IMG/VR virus record: IMGVR_UViG_3300042878_000903
Span: 45,969-109,968 of that record
Length of the DNA: 64,000 nucleotides
From: a virus
Strand: one strand, 5' to 3'
Of the stretch, positions 8,622 through 19,600 are shown one piece after another. Each line of letters opens with the position of its first letter. Position 1 is the stretch's first letter. The position numbers were made by a program, and so were the translations under genes. Under the pieces are notes generated by a model. It had not been told where the DNA came from. It was given only the letters and a program-made list of their open reading frames with translations, and ran no database searches.

Positions 8622-9508
8622 TATAAAAATCCTAAGTCTATCTTATATTCAATGTCCATTTCTATTCCAAGTGTTTTAACTAATGGGGTAGACAAGACTG
8701 ATCTACTAATTAAACCATATTGGCTATTATATCTGTCTTCATCATTTAATCTTAGCCCGTCTAATAAAACATTTGTAGCCCCTGAAACCTTAGCCTTAGC
8801 CCCTATTTCTATTATAGTAATTTGAGAAAAGTCTGTTGCTCCAGCGGATGAAAATGTAGAGTTAAATAGGCTAGATAACTTAAGTGATAAAATTTTATGT
8901 CCTATAGACGTTGTTGCTGCAAATCTTATTTCTTTATAATTGGTTGGTGAGCTATAAAATCTAACATAAATATAATCTAGGTTTAAATCTGTTTGATAAA
9001 AAGCAAGGGAAATTGAATCATCCACTCCGTATCCAGCAAGATCAAAAACGGTGTCTAGGCTGTATGATTTTGATTGATTGCTTGCTGCGGTAATAGAAAA
9101 ATATGAAGAGCCTATTCTGGGAGTTGGAGTTGAAACTGATATTGGCTGTTCACCATTTGAATCTTTCCAGCTTGTTGTGTTTTCAAAAGAAGATATGTAT
9201 TTAGATGAATAGTCTGTATTTTGCAAAAACCCAGTAGGGAAAATTCCAATTTCTGATATTATTCCTTCAACATCTGTTGGTAGGGTGGTCTTATAAACTA
9301 CGGAATATGTTGTTACTCCATTTGTTGTATTTGTTTGTATGTCAGAACTTCCAAGGAAAACTCCTGATCGATAAAATTCAAATTGCATGTCTGAGTCATT
9401 TACAGTTGGGGCTTGAGACCCTATTCCTACTGCAATGTCTTTTTGATTAAAATTAAGTCCGCTTGCCAAATAAGATGTTATAAACCTTTTACCAAATTTT
9501 GTTATCAT
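8621..9508 (-). CDS. Tail/baseplate structural protein
   Basis: This 295-residue beta-rich protein begins MITKFGKRFITSYLASG and contains GIISEIGIFPTG, a pattern seen in phage tail-collar and baseplate proteins. It lies between the large minor tail protein and the S74 fibre in one transcript and overlaps its upstream neighbour (ATGATA). It is probably a fibre-attachment or distal tail component. There is no catalytic motif. Confidence 0.55.
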   Translation of the reverse strand: MITKFGKRFITSYLASGLNFNQKDIAVGIGSQAPTVNDSDMQFEFYRSGVFLGSSDIQTNTTNGVTTYSVVYKTTLPTDVEGIISEIGIFPTGFLQNTDYSSKYISSFENTTSWKDSNGEQPISVSTPTPRIGSSYFSITAASNQSKSYSLDTVFDLAGYGVDDSISLAFYQTDLNLDYIYVRFYSSPTNYKEIRFAATTSIGHKILSLKLSSLFNSTFSSAGATDFSQITIIEIGAKAKVSGATNVLLDGLRLNDEDRYNSQYGLISRSVLSTPLVKTLGIEMDIEYKIDLGFL

Positions 9509-9915
9509 ATTATCATTACTCCCTTTACAATCTCTCCAACACTATTTTTAACTTCAAAAGTAACTCTAAGCAGCCTATTATTATTCCCATCGTAATATAT
9601 TTCTGGATCGGTTATTGTTTGGCCAGAAGAATATCTTTTTCCAGTTGTTCCAATTAAAACTATGTCCTCTAAATTTGGGGCATCCGAAGTATCTATTGGT
9701 TCATCTGGTGCGGTATCATCATCGTCATCTTCAACGTCTCCATTATCACCTGGAGATGAAGCAACATATGTTTTATCTACTTTATTAGTGTATATATTTA
9801 CAATATCATATTGATCGCTTTTTAATACGTCAATTAGGGGTGAGTCTTGGGGTAGCTGGACTTTAACTCCACCAGCAATTTGCGACTTTCCTATTCTTGG
9901 TTTTTTTGTAGCCAT
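9505..9915 (-). CDS. Hypothetical tail-region protein
   Basis: This 136-residue protein has a basic N terminus (MATKKPRIGKSQ), a strongly acidic linker around residues 58-80 (DNGDVEDDDDDTAPDE) and a beta-like C terminus. The acidic run could be flexible or bind cations. Position suggests a virion or assembly role; no family is recognised. Confidence 0.55.
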   Translation of the reverse strand: MATKKPRIGKSQIAGGVKVQLPQDSPLIDVLKSDQYDIVNIYTNKVDKTYVASSPGDNGDVEDDDDDTAPDEPIDTSDAPNLEDIVLIGTTGKRYSSGQTITDPEIYYDGNNNRLLRVTFEVKNSVGEIVKGVMII

Positions 9916-9935
9916 ATTAAGATTCTACCATTTCA

Positions 9936-12900
9936 TTAAACATAAATCGACCTACAAGTAAGTTTTGTAGACGGGGCTTGGCTATAACCCTGCTCAATAT
10001 CCAAAACAATATATTTACCAGCCGTTTGCCCAGTATCTTCAGTTGAATAAATCATATTATTTGGATATGATATTTCAACTACATCTCCCGTTTCAATAAT
10101 AGGGTTTGGGAAAACGTCTATTTGAATAACTGTTTGTTGCTTAGACCATTGAGTTCTCATCCATTTAGAAAGCTCTTTAGCTTCAGATTCTTTTTGTATC
10201 CACATAGATTCAAATGCTACTTGCTCATCATTTTTAGTTGCAGATAAATCTGGATCAAGATACTCGAACGGGTCTAGGGGAGCTACTGTTTCTCCTACTA
10301 CGATAAAGCTTTTTTGACCACCGTCTGCTAAATCAACAAATGCTCCTGTGTTATTTAAAATATAAGCATCAATTCCAAATGAGTTTGCATCGTACCCAAG
10401 TAGAGTTACGTTGGGGTTTAATATTATTTGAGGGTATTTAACAAAACCTGGTCTTGTTGCATACCTGGTTGATATTTTTTTAATTTCTCTGGCTACTGGC
10501 CCAAATTCTTTTATCCATGGACTCGATAAAGTAGAGGCAGATCCAATAGCAATAAAGTCGCCAAACACATTTTTTAGTTCCGTGGCAGAACCAACGTATG
10601 AGCCGTAATTGTCATAAGAATAAGATCCAGTAAAATCTTCTTTCTTTAATGAAGCTATATATGCATAGTCAAATGCTGATTCACCTTGTATGCCAATTAA
10701 TGCAATTTTGTTGCCCATTGTTGTGGCTGCAGAATCAGTTGCTGTTATTACGGCATTGTTAAATTTAATTTTAAATATTCTTTGACCTGTTGTTGCTTGA
10801 GAAACTCTTACGTCTACTCTATAAAATTCTCCTCCAGATACTCCAGTAATTGATGCCTCTTCTGTCTTTTGAGTATCAGAAACTGGTGTCTCTACTCCGT
10901 TAACTATTTTAAATAGTTGTACATCTCTATAATTCAATCCTTTGTTTGCTACGTTTTGAGAAGTTCCAATTTTTAAAATATAGCCGTTTAAATTATTGGC
11001 GTCAAGACCAATGCCTAGTCCAGCAGAAACAAACTGTTCCCCAGTAACTCTTCCATTGCTACCTTTAGCAAGCTTAAAGAATAAAGCTGTTCCAATTGAA
11101 AAATATTTTTGTGATGTAAAATTAACATCTGGATTAATTGAAGCGCAATAGTATTCTTTAGATGCCGTGGGTGCAACTATTGTAAGCAAGGATCTAGATA
11201 TTAAAGAACCTGATCCATCTGTTTGTCTTAATGAAAATACTGATTGATCTTCAACATTTGTTTTTGCAGACAAGTTTAGTTTAGATCCTGTCCATTGATT
11301 TTTTAATTCGTCAATATTTACTGAGTGGCTATCGCCTACACCGATGCCTTTACCAGTTGCATTAAATGCATTTCTTTCTTTAATTCTATATCTTAGGGTA
11401 GGCTTAAAAGAATTTATCTTGCTTTCCCCAAGAAATTTAGCAATGTCTGAGTCTGACGTTATCCATTTCTTTATAACTGTATTTGGTGCAGATAGAGGTT
11501 CATATTGAAATTCAATTGCATCATATTCAATTATTTCATTGTTTATTAAAAAATACCCAGCTTTATTATAAAAAGATGTATCTGCTAAGTCGCTGTAAAT
11601 ACTAATTGGAGACAAGGATACAACTCCTTTGTCGGCATTTGTTTCGGCTGGTGCCGTTGCCAATAAAGTAGTTTGTAACGCAGCTGCACCAATTGCGGCT
11701 GGCGGAGAAACATAAAGGTTGTCTGATGAGCCCTGATAGTTTGTGCTAATAATCGGAGTGTAAATTACTTTTACTGCCTTAACAGAAGGAACTGTTTCTT
11801 TGGTTAAAGATATTATGTTAGGAATATTAACCCCCTTAGATTCACTTCTAAACTTAAATCCAGATGTCCTTGTTGGATCAAACAAATAATCTCTAGGATA
11901 AAACTGCAGAATATCATTATTATCAAATGTTGCTATCATCTGTGTGTCTCTACATAGATCTTGAATGTGTTGCCATACAGTTTTTGTGTCTTCTGTAAAC
12001 CAGTACAAAGGGACTATGGTGGCGGAGTCAACTTTATTTGCATCCCCCTTGCCATAAGTATTAAAGTTGTACCCAGTAAATCCTACGCTATCTAAAAGCC
12101 TTCTTATGATTGCTTGTGATGGAGCATTTTGAATTACAATATCTGGAGCTAGTATTTCTTGTAGAAATTTTGCTCCGTCTAATCCCTGTATGTCGATGTC
12201 TCCAAATTCAGACAAAGTGAATGAGTCTATGTAAAATACACCCTGTGGAATAACATCATCTCCTATTTTATTAAATGGAGAAACTTTTACATTCTTATAT
12301 AGGTTAATGTTGTCTTTGTTAAATGGCATTGTTTTATCATACTCAATACCCCTTTTATCGTAGCCCTCAAGCGACATAGATAAGGCATTTGAAGTTACAG
12401 ATCCAACTGGAACAATACCAGATGAGTCATCGGATGAGGTTTTTGAAACTTGAAAAGAAACTATTCTATTTGACACATCTTGTATATATCTGGCTCCGAC
12501 CTCTATTATTCCAAGATACGAGTTGGCAACACTGATTGTATTAACAGTGACAATAATCTTTTTAATATTTACTGGGGCCGACGGAGTTGTAAATTTTGTC
12601 GTTGACCATGAGGATCCATTCCAATATAATTGAAACACTCCATTGTCTGGAACAACTCCATTTGTAGATATTGTTGTTTCTGTACCAGCGTGATCTTGTA
12701 TTTTAATAGACCATGTAGATGGCTTAGAGTAAGAAGTTTCAAATTTAACAAGTATGGTATTAGTAACAGCAGTTTTTGATATTGGATAATCTACAGTAAA
12801 ACTAAAATTACTTAATGTTGTGCCGCCAGATTTAGGTGAAACCCAAAACTTGTATTGATTTTTAGGACTAGAAAAATAAGTTCTTACTGGAAGATCTGAA

Positions 12901-13199
12901 GAAACGTTATATTTTGGTATGCTATTTGTAACATTTGGGTTTAATATAAAATAATTAATTCCTGCTGCCGAAGGTCTTCTTGGGTCTATTATGCTGGTTA
13001 ATGGAAATAATTTTTTAAATGGCTGATATGTTTTACCAGTAATTGGGTCTGTTTGAGTTGCAGTTTCAGCTGGTGTAGCCGTAACAGATGCATTTAAAAT
13101 TAAATCGTTCATATTATATTCTAGCCAGCATCCGCCTGACATTGAATATGAAGCAGATGTATTTAGTTTATCTAGAGTTGTTTGGCTTACTGATTGCAT
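9936..13199 (-). CDS. Large minor tail protein / tail hub
   Basis: This 1087-residue protein lies just downstream of the tape measure and one small tail gene, the usual place for the tail hub or tip. It is beta-rich with several long Ser/Thr-rich segments. The end resembles other hub proteins (VVEISYPNNMIYSTEDT, then IVLDIEQGYS near the C terminus). The ATG at 13199 overlaps the upstream stop (TAATG); an in-frame start at 13232 is less likely. It probably closes the tail tip and carries the fibres. No enzymatic domain is visible. Confidence 0.65.
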   Translation of the reverse strand: MQSVSQTTLDKLNTSASYSMSGGCWLEYNMNDLILNASVTATPAETATQTDPITGKTYQPFKKLFPLTSIIDPRRPSAAGINYFILNPNVTNSIPKYNVSSDLPVRTYFSSPKNQYKFWVSPKSGGTTLSNFSFTVDYPISKTAVTNTILVKFETSYSKPSTWSIKIQDHAGTETTISTNGVVPDNGVFQLYWNGSSWSTTKFTTPSAPVNIKKIIVTVNTISVANSYLGIIEVGARYIQDVSNRIVSFQVSKTSSDDSSGIVPVGSVTSNALSMSLEGYDKRGIEYDKTMPFNKDNINLYKNVKVSPFNKIGDDVIPQGVFYIDSFTLSEFGDIDIQGLDGAKFLQEILAPDIVIQNAPSQAIIRRLLDSVGFTGYNFNTYGKGDANKVDSATIVPLYWFTEDTKTVWQHIQDLCRDTQMIATFDNNDILQFYPRDYLFDPTRTSGFKFRSESKGVNIPNIISLTKETVPSVKAVKVIYTPIISTNYQGSSDNLYVSPPAAIGAAALQTTLLATAPAETNADKGVVSLSPISIYSDLADTSFYNKAGYFLINNEIIEYDAIEFQYEPLSAPNTVIKKWITSDSDIAKFLGESKINSFKPTLRYRIKERNAFNATGKGIGVGDSHSVNIDELKNQWTGSKLNLSAKTNVEDQSVFSLRQTDGSGSLISRSLLTIVAPTASKEYYCASINPDVNFTSQKYFSIGTALFFKLAKGSNGRVTGEQFVSAGLGIGLDANNLNGYILKIGTSQNVANKGLNYRDVQLFKIVNGVETPVSDTQKTEEASITGVSGGEFYRVDVRVSQATTGQRIFKIKFNNAVITATDSAATTMGNKIALIGIQGESAFDYAYIASLKKEDFTGSYSYDNYGSYVGSATELKNVFGDFIAIGSASTLSSPWIKEFGPVAREIKKISTRYATRPGFVKYPQIILNPNVTLLGYDANSFGIDAYILNNTGAFVDLADGGQKSFIVVGETVAPLDPFEYLDPDLSATKNDEQVAFESMWIQKESEAKELSKWMRTQWSKQQTVIQIDVFPNPIIETGDVVEISYPNNMIYSTEDTGQTAGKYIVLDIEQGYSQAPSTKLTCRSIYV

Positions 13200-13648
13200 T
13201 ATACTTCTTCCAGCGAAATACTTACATCCCAAAATGCCTGTGCTGCATCCGCCGTTTTTTCCTTTACATTTCTTTTGATCATATTAAATGAGCATGAAGT
13301 AAAGCTTGCGGCAAAATCTTCGGTTCTGGCTGAGTTATAGGCTATTCTTACATTAAATGTTCCTTGGCCCTTAGCACTTAAATAAAATGCTTTTATATCT
13401 TCTGCTCCCCAGCCTGCATCTACGGTCATGGTGGAATATGACGGAACCATGCTCCAGGAGGTGGATATGTTCTTCTTATCGGCTATAAACAGCTTTCTAA
13501 GGCTTCCATTGGCCATCCTAGAGGTCTGCTCAAAGCGTTGTACATCTACGGATATTGGGGACCTATTATGTTCAGTTAATTTTTGCCATACGCTATTAGC
13601 ATCTTGTATAAACAATGCTGAGCCGACTGGTAATACTAAAGCTGCCAT
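13199..13648 (-). CDS. Distal tail / tail-tip protein
   Basis: This 149-residue beta-rich protein contains RFEQTSRMANGSLRKLFIAD and the closing strand AFWDVSISLEEV. Proteins of this size and pattern directly downstream of a tape measure gene are typically tail-tube-like distal tail components. It is coupled by one-base overlaps to both neighbours, the tape measure and the hub. The exact role is inferred from position. Confidence 0.6.
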   Translation of the reverse strand: MAALVLPVGSALFIQDANSVWQKLTEHNRSPISVDVQRFEQTSRMANGSLRKLFIADKKNISTSWSMVPSYSTMTVDAGWGAEDIKAFYLSAKGQGTFNVRIAYNSARTEDFAASFTSCSFNMIKRNVKEKTADAAQAFWDVSISLEEV

Positions 13649-16600
13649 TATATATTCTTCCCTTGTCCAACCATTTTAACATTAACTTTAGCCTTTTGTC
13701 CAATAACAACTTCTGCTTTTTTAATAATCATATTTGATAATGCCTCAACATCCATTCCATCAGATGCGTATATGTTTTGATTTACAACATATGATGCTCC
13801 AATTGCTCCATCGCCTTTTACATTATATGACCTCTTGTCAAAGCTATATCTTGGAGATGCGGCAGCCAATGTATTCATAACATCGTTTGGCATAATATTG
13901 GCACGATTTTTTAAGTGAACAAACTCTGGTCCCTTTTCTCCAACAAGATACATTCCGCTAGCGCCACCCTGTACGCCAGCAGCAGCTTTACCCATGAAAA
14001 CAATATTTCCATTTGTTTTGCTCTTGCCATACCTTTGACCATTCCAAATAAAGGTCTCACCTATTTGTAGGTCTTGGTTATTTGCAATTGATCTTCTAGC
14101 CTGTGCATTTAAAACCTTTGTCTTAACTCCATTAAATTCTTTTTCTTCCATTGCATTTGAATAATTTCCTGAAACAGCAATATCTTTTCTTAATGCTGGC
14201 TTGCCATTTACACCCTTTACCGCATCTACAACATCTTTAAGAGATGCTCCGCCTTTAATGCTATTTGCAAGTGCTTCATTTACAGCAGATCCCGCTCCCG
14301 ATTTTGCCAATATGCTTAGTGCATTTGCTTGTGGAGAAACTGGAATTTTATTAGTTACTACTTTTCCACCTTCATAATTTGAATACTCGGTGTATCTTGG
14401 CATTTTTTCGCCAGTAGCAGCTTCTACTGCAGCTACTAATCCTGCTGCTGCTTCTTTATTTGTTTTAACATAATCTTCTACAGATTTACCAGCAGCTTGT
14501 GCATTACCATAAAGCGCAGTCATGGAGTTATTAACTTTGTCTATTGCTGCAATTGCTTCAGCTTGTTTTTTGCGGTACGAATCTAGACTTTCTCCAGCAA
14601 GTGCTGCGCTATCTGCAAGGTCCTGTTGTTTATTTCCAAGAGCTTCGATGGCGGCCTTAAGAGGTGCATTTGCTGCTTCAGTTGCCTTATCAATAGCTTT
14701 TGATTGCGACTCTGTTTGTTGTTGACTTGTTAATGATTCTAAATCAAGTCTAAGCTCTTGAGACTTTTGAGTATCTCCAGTTGCTTCAGCATTTTGCATT
14801 GCAAGTCTAGTCTTTTCAATTTGTCTGCCAAGATCCGCATCTGCTTGTGCGGCAGATAATGCTTTCTTTCTAGCTTCTGCCAGTTTATTATTTGCTTCAA
14901 TTTGCTTGTTAAGTGAAGACAACTTATCTCTATCAGATATTTGCTGTGAAACTGTTTGTCCCTTTAGTGCTTTTGTATAAGACTTAATCTTATCTTCTAG
15001 CTTAGCAAGTGCACTATATTGTTTCGATAGAAGCCCGTCTTTGCTTGAATTTGTTGCCACTACAGATGTATTTATAGCTGCAAATGAATCGGCAATTAAT
15101 TTTGTTTGTGCAGCATTTAATTGAGAAAGATCTCCAGTAAATCCTTGCGCCTGCAGCCTAATCTTTTCCCACACACTTACAACCGTATCAGATCCATTAA
15201 TCATTTTCTTAACCTCTGGATTTGTTTTGGCCATTTCATCAACTGTTCCCTGAGTAATTACTGCCCCAGCTTCTTTTGATTTATTTATTTGATCAAGCAT
15301 TATTTTTTCAGCTTCTGCATAACTGAGAGACTTTGTTTTTCCAGTTAAATCTTTTGCTACTAGTCTTTCTCTCTTTGCGATTAAATCATTAATTCCAGTC
15401 TCGGTAGCCATAAGAGCTGTGTTTAATGATGCTGCTTTTTCTTTATTTCCTTGGTCTTTTGTATCAGCCCCAAAACTTGTAACTGCAGAAACTGCAGCAG
15501 TTTGAGGATCTGTAATTGCTTTAAATGCTGCATTGCCAAGTGTTGCAGTAATTGATTGGTCTTTCTTATTTGAAAGCTGAAGCATTGTATATACTTTCTT
15601 GGTTGCTTCTTCTGCAGACATCCCAGCAGCAATTAACTGCTCTTTAATTCTTCGAACTGCATCTGGAACCTTATTAGATGGCTGTCTATCTAGTGCCTTA
15701 ATCTGTTCACCAAATGTTTCTTTTACTTCAATCTTTAATTTTTTGTATTCTGCAATAGTCATTTGGAATGGAGTTCCGCCATCCTTCATGCTTTCGTAAA
15801 TTAATTTATTTGCATCAGCTAAATCTTTTGCGTCTTGTATAGTATCTTTAATTTTTAAACCAAAGTCTGTGAATCTAAGTCCAGCTTTTTTAGCTGCTTC
15901 TGCGGTTAAACCAAATGTAGCTATATTAAGAGTTTGTCCTTCTTTATAATTTTTCCATGCTTTGTAACCAGCAATTACTGCTACTGTTACCGCTGCTAAT
16001 GGTGCAACTAGTCCTGCTGCTGCTGCTGCAGTTGCGCCAAATCCTGCAGAAGCTAATCCTGCTGTTGCTGCGCTGGCCGCTGCACGTTTTGTGATCATTC
16101 CACCAATTTTTGGAAGAAGCATTTGGCCACCCATCATTCCAGCCATGCTACCCATCATTGCGCCATTTTGACCACCAAGTTTTCCACCTATTGCTCCACC
16201 TGCTGCCATTCCGCCCATCATACCAACCATGTTTGCGCCAGCACCTTGACCAAACTCTGGATTTAATCCTTTTGTCTTTAAGTATTGTATTGGGTGCATA
16301 ATTGCTGCTGTTGAGTATGCGGCATTAGTTTTAAATGAACTAGCCATTCTTGCAGCACGATCTTCTTTTCCACCTGGGAATGCTCCTGGTACTCCAGCAA
16401 CTAATATTTCAGAACCACCACGTTTGTAAGACGAACCAATGGATTTAGCTGCTGATGTTATAGAGTTTGCATATAATTTTGATCCGTCTACAAGTGATCT
16501 TATTGAATAAGATACCTGATCATTAATCATTCTTGTGCTTGTTATTAATTTATTTGAGCCTGCTTTAAGAGAAGAAGCTATTGATGAGAAAGCAGAGTCT

Positions 16601-19600
16601 ATAGATGAGCCTGCTCCTGATAAGGGAAGTTTTAATCCTGGTGCATAAGGGAAAGATCTTTGGCCCCCGTAAGATTTAGCTGCTTCAGCACGTGCTGCTT
16701 TTTCTGCAAGTTGTTCTGCACGTTTTGCTGGATTTCCACTAAGCCCATATGAGTCTTTATCATTCCTAATAACTCCGCCAATTTCATATCCTGGAATAAT
16801 TTTTCCACTTTGAAGTGGTCTAAATATTTCTGGTCCTTTTTCTCCAACAACATAATTTTGTCCTGGAGATACTGGCCCACCCATTTCTCTATTTCCTCTA
16901 ATATCAAATATTTTCTTTTTAAGCTCTTCTGTCATTGGGGTATTTTGTTTTGAATCCCAAGTTAAATATTTATTTTTTAATATGTCTTTATCTATTGGAG
17001 AAAGCTGTCTTATAATATTTCTGTCAGCAATTAAATCATTAGCAGCCTGTCTAATAATTGAATCTAGTACGTCTGGCTCAAGACCATGCTTTAAAGCACC
17101 AGTCTTTGGATCTTTAACATATCCGTACGGCTTTTCTTTTGCCATAGCCGCTGCAAACTTGTCATAGAATAATTTTTGTGTATTTTTTCTTAAGCCAGAA
17201 TTTGCAAATAATGTTTCTGCCATTCCTATTGAAAGTGAGTTAACTCCCCATGGCGCTGACTCATACATACTAGGCTTAGGAGCTCCAGTTGGTCCAAATC
17301 CTGCACCAATTCTTCTCATAGCTAAGCCCTTTAAAACATTGCCAATTATTCCTCCGTTATTAAACTTAGGCATCATGTGTGCCAGTGCGGTAGGTTCTCC
17401 ATTAATTTTTTCTATTCCATAATTACGATATGATCCCATGTACCGTGTACCATTGGCATCATTTGCTTCCATAAGTTTTGCTAAATCTGTTTTACCATAT
17501 GGGTTTAAAGCAGTCTCTGCTTGAATTCCCCTAGCAACTGGGTCAGTTGAATGTGCTCTTCTTTGTCCTGGTACATTTAAGCTTTCTAAATATTCTTTTC
17601 TTAAACGAAGTTCTTTGGCTATTGAAAGGTATTCTTTGTGTTGAAGCCTTGACCATTCTGCTTCTCCAATTTTTCCAGTACCAGATAAACCAGAAACTAT
17701 GTTTGTTCTAGCACGATCAGTTAATAGTGCTATTTTATCTGGAGGTACTTTGTTTACCTGTAAGAATCTGGTAAGTGAAGGTAAAGCCTGTTGAGATGAG
17801 CCATGCATTAAATCGCTTACAATGTCAGCTTTTTTAGCAGCACCATGAGAAAGAGCTGTATTAACACTTGCTCTTAATCTTCCGCCCCAATTTCCTACGA
17901 AATAATATTGCCTACTTAATTCTTTGGATGACGATCTAAGCGCAGTTCCAAAAACACTGTCTTGGTATGCTCTAGCTTCTGCACCAGACAAAGACATATC
18001 TCTGCCTCGAAGCATTTCTCTTGAAAGCTTTGGATTACGCTTAAATAATTGTGCTAAAATTTTGCCCATTACTGCTGGGTTTATTGCTCCATAATTAGAG
18101 GTTGAAAGACTAATCTTTCCGCCACCCATATTTCCTGGAAGTGGTCTTCCGTTATTTGCTGCATCTACTGCTGCAAATAGTTCTGGATTGTCTTGAATTC
18201 CTGGACCAAATACTGTTTCTTGCGGTGTAAGAAGAGCAGTAATATTACCACTAGATTTTTTATGTGTTGAAGGAGCGGCTGCAACAAGTGCTGCATTTTT
18301 TGGATCTAAAGATGCTTCTTGATTTAATACATATCCGCCCAATGGAACGCTACCCATTCTATCATCATACGAAATAGATGCAGGTCCGCTTACCCGAGTT
18401 TTATTTTGACCAAAGTCTTCAATTTTTCCGCCAGCATTAAATCTAGGTTTTGTTGTTTGAATACTATATCCTGCTCCAGAAGTTCTAACACCAAGACCAC
18501 GGGCAATAGAATCTACAAGCTTAGAAGTGTCTGACTTATGGAAAAGCTCTTTCATATTTGACTTGCCAGCTGCGCTTACTACTGGCTGAGATGTGAGCGG
18601 TACCATCCCTAAGTTTATGCTTCTTGCTTGAGCCGTAGCTACACCCTGTGCTGTTTGAGCTAGCATAACTTCTACTTGTCGATTTAATGCAAATATCTTG
18701 GCTCTAGCTGCCTCTACTGTAATTTTACCAGCCTGTAATTGTTTAACAATTAATGCTGTTTCGTCTGCTGCCAAAGAAGTTATCTTTGTCATTTGTGGAA
18801 GTAATGCTTGATATGAATCTGATAGTGATGCTGTTACTGTTCCAGTAGCAGCAATTTCAGTTTTAAGTAATGCTATTTCCGCCTTGGACTGCATTGCTAA
18901 TGCTGCAGTCATAGAATGCCACTTAGCTGCTTCTGCTGCAACTATTCCATTTGAAACTCCATTAACTGAAGTAACTCCAGGAATCCTTGGAAGGTCATCA
19001 CTCATGTATGTCTGTGGTGAATTTGAAAGTCTTAGGTTTACTGGCTTAGGCCCAGGAACAGTAGAGAATATTGTTTCGCCTGCCCTTTGTTCTGCAGTCT
19101 TTGATCCAGTTGGAATAACATGGGACATGTCTCTTGAATAAGATTTACCGACAAGTGGATTGTCTTTGTCTACAATTCTTCCTCCGCCTCGCATAACTGG
19201 ATTACCAGCTATTGTAGACATGCTGTTGCTAGTTGCAACGGTAGATGACATTGCGCTCTGTTTTAATTTTTCAAATGATGCTGCTAATGTTAAAACTGCA
19301 TCAGAAAATGTAGCTGCTGCCTTTGTGTCACTGTAGAATGATTGCTCTACATTTTTTGCAGCAGATGATGCTGCCATTAATTCTGGAGTTAATAACTTAA
19401 ATCCTGTCCCGCCCTTGCCAATGTTTTTAAGAGCAAGTATTCCTTTAATAATGTATCCAAAGAAGTTGGCAAGTACACCAGTTAACATAATAATAGGACC
19501 AGCAACTGCTGTAAGGCTTCCAATAAATCCTAATACTGCTTTAATTGGGCCAGGAAGGTTTCCAATAAACTTTACAATGCCGTCAATTGCATTTAATACA

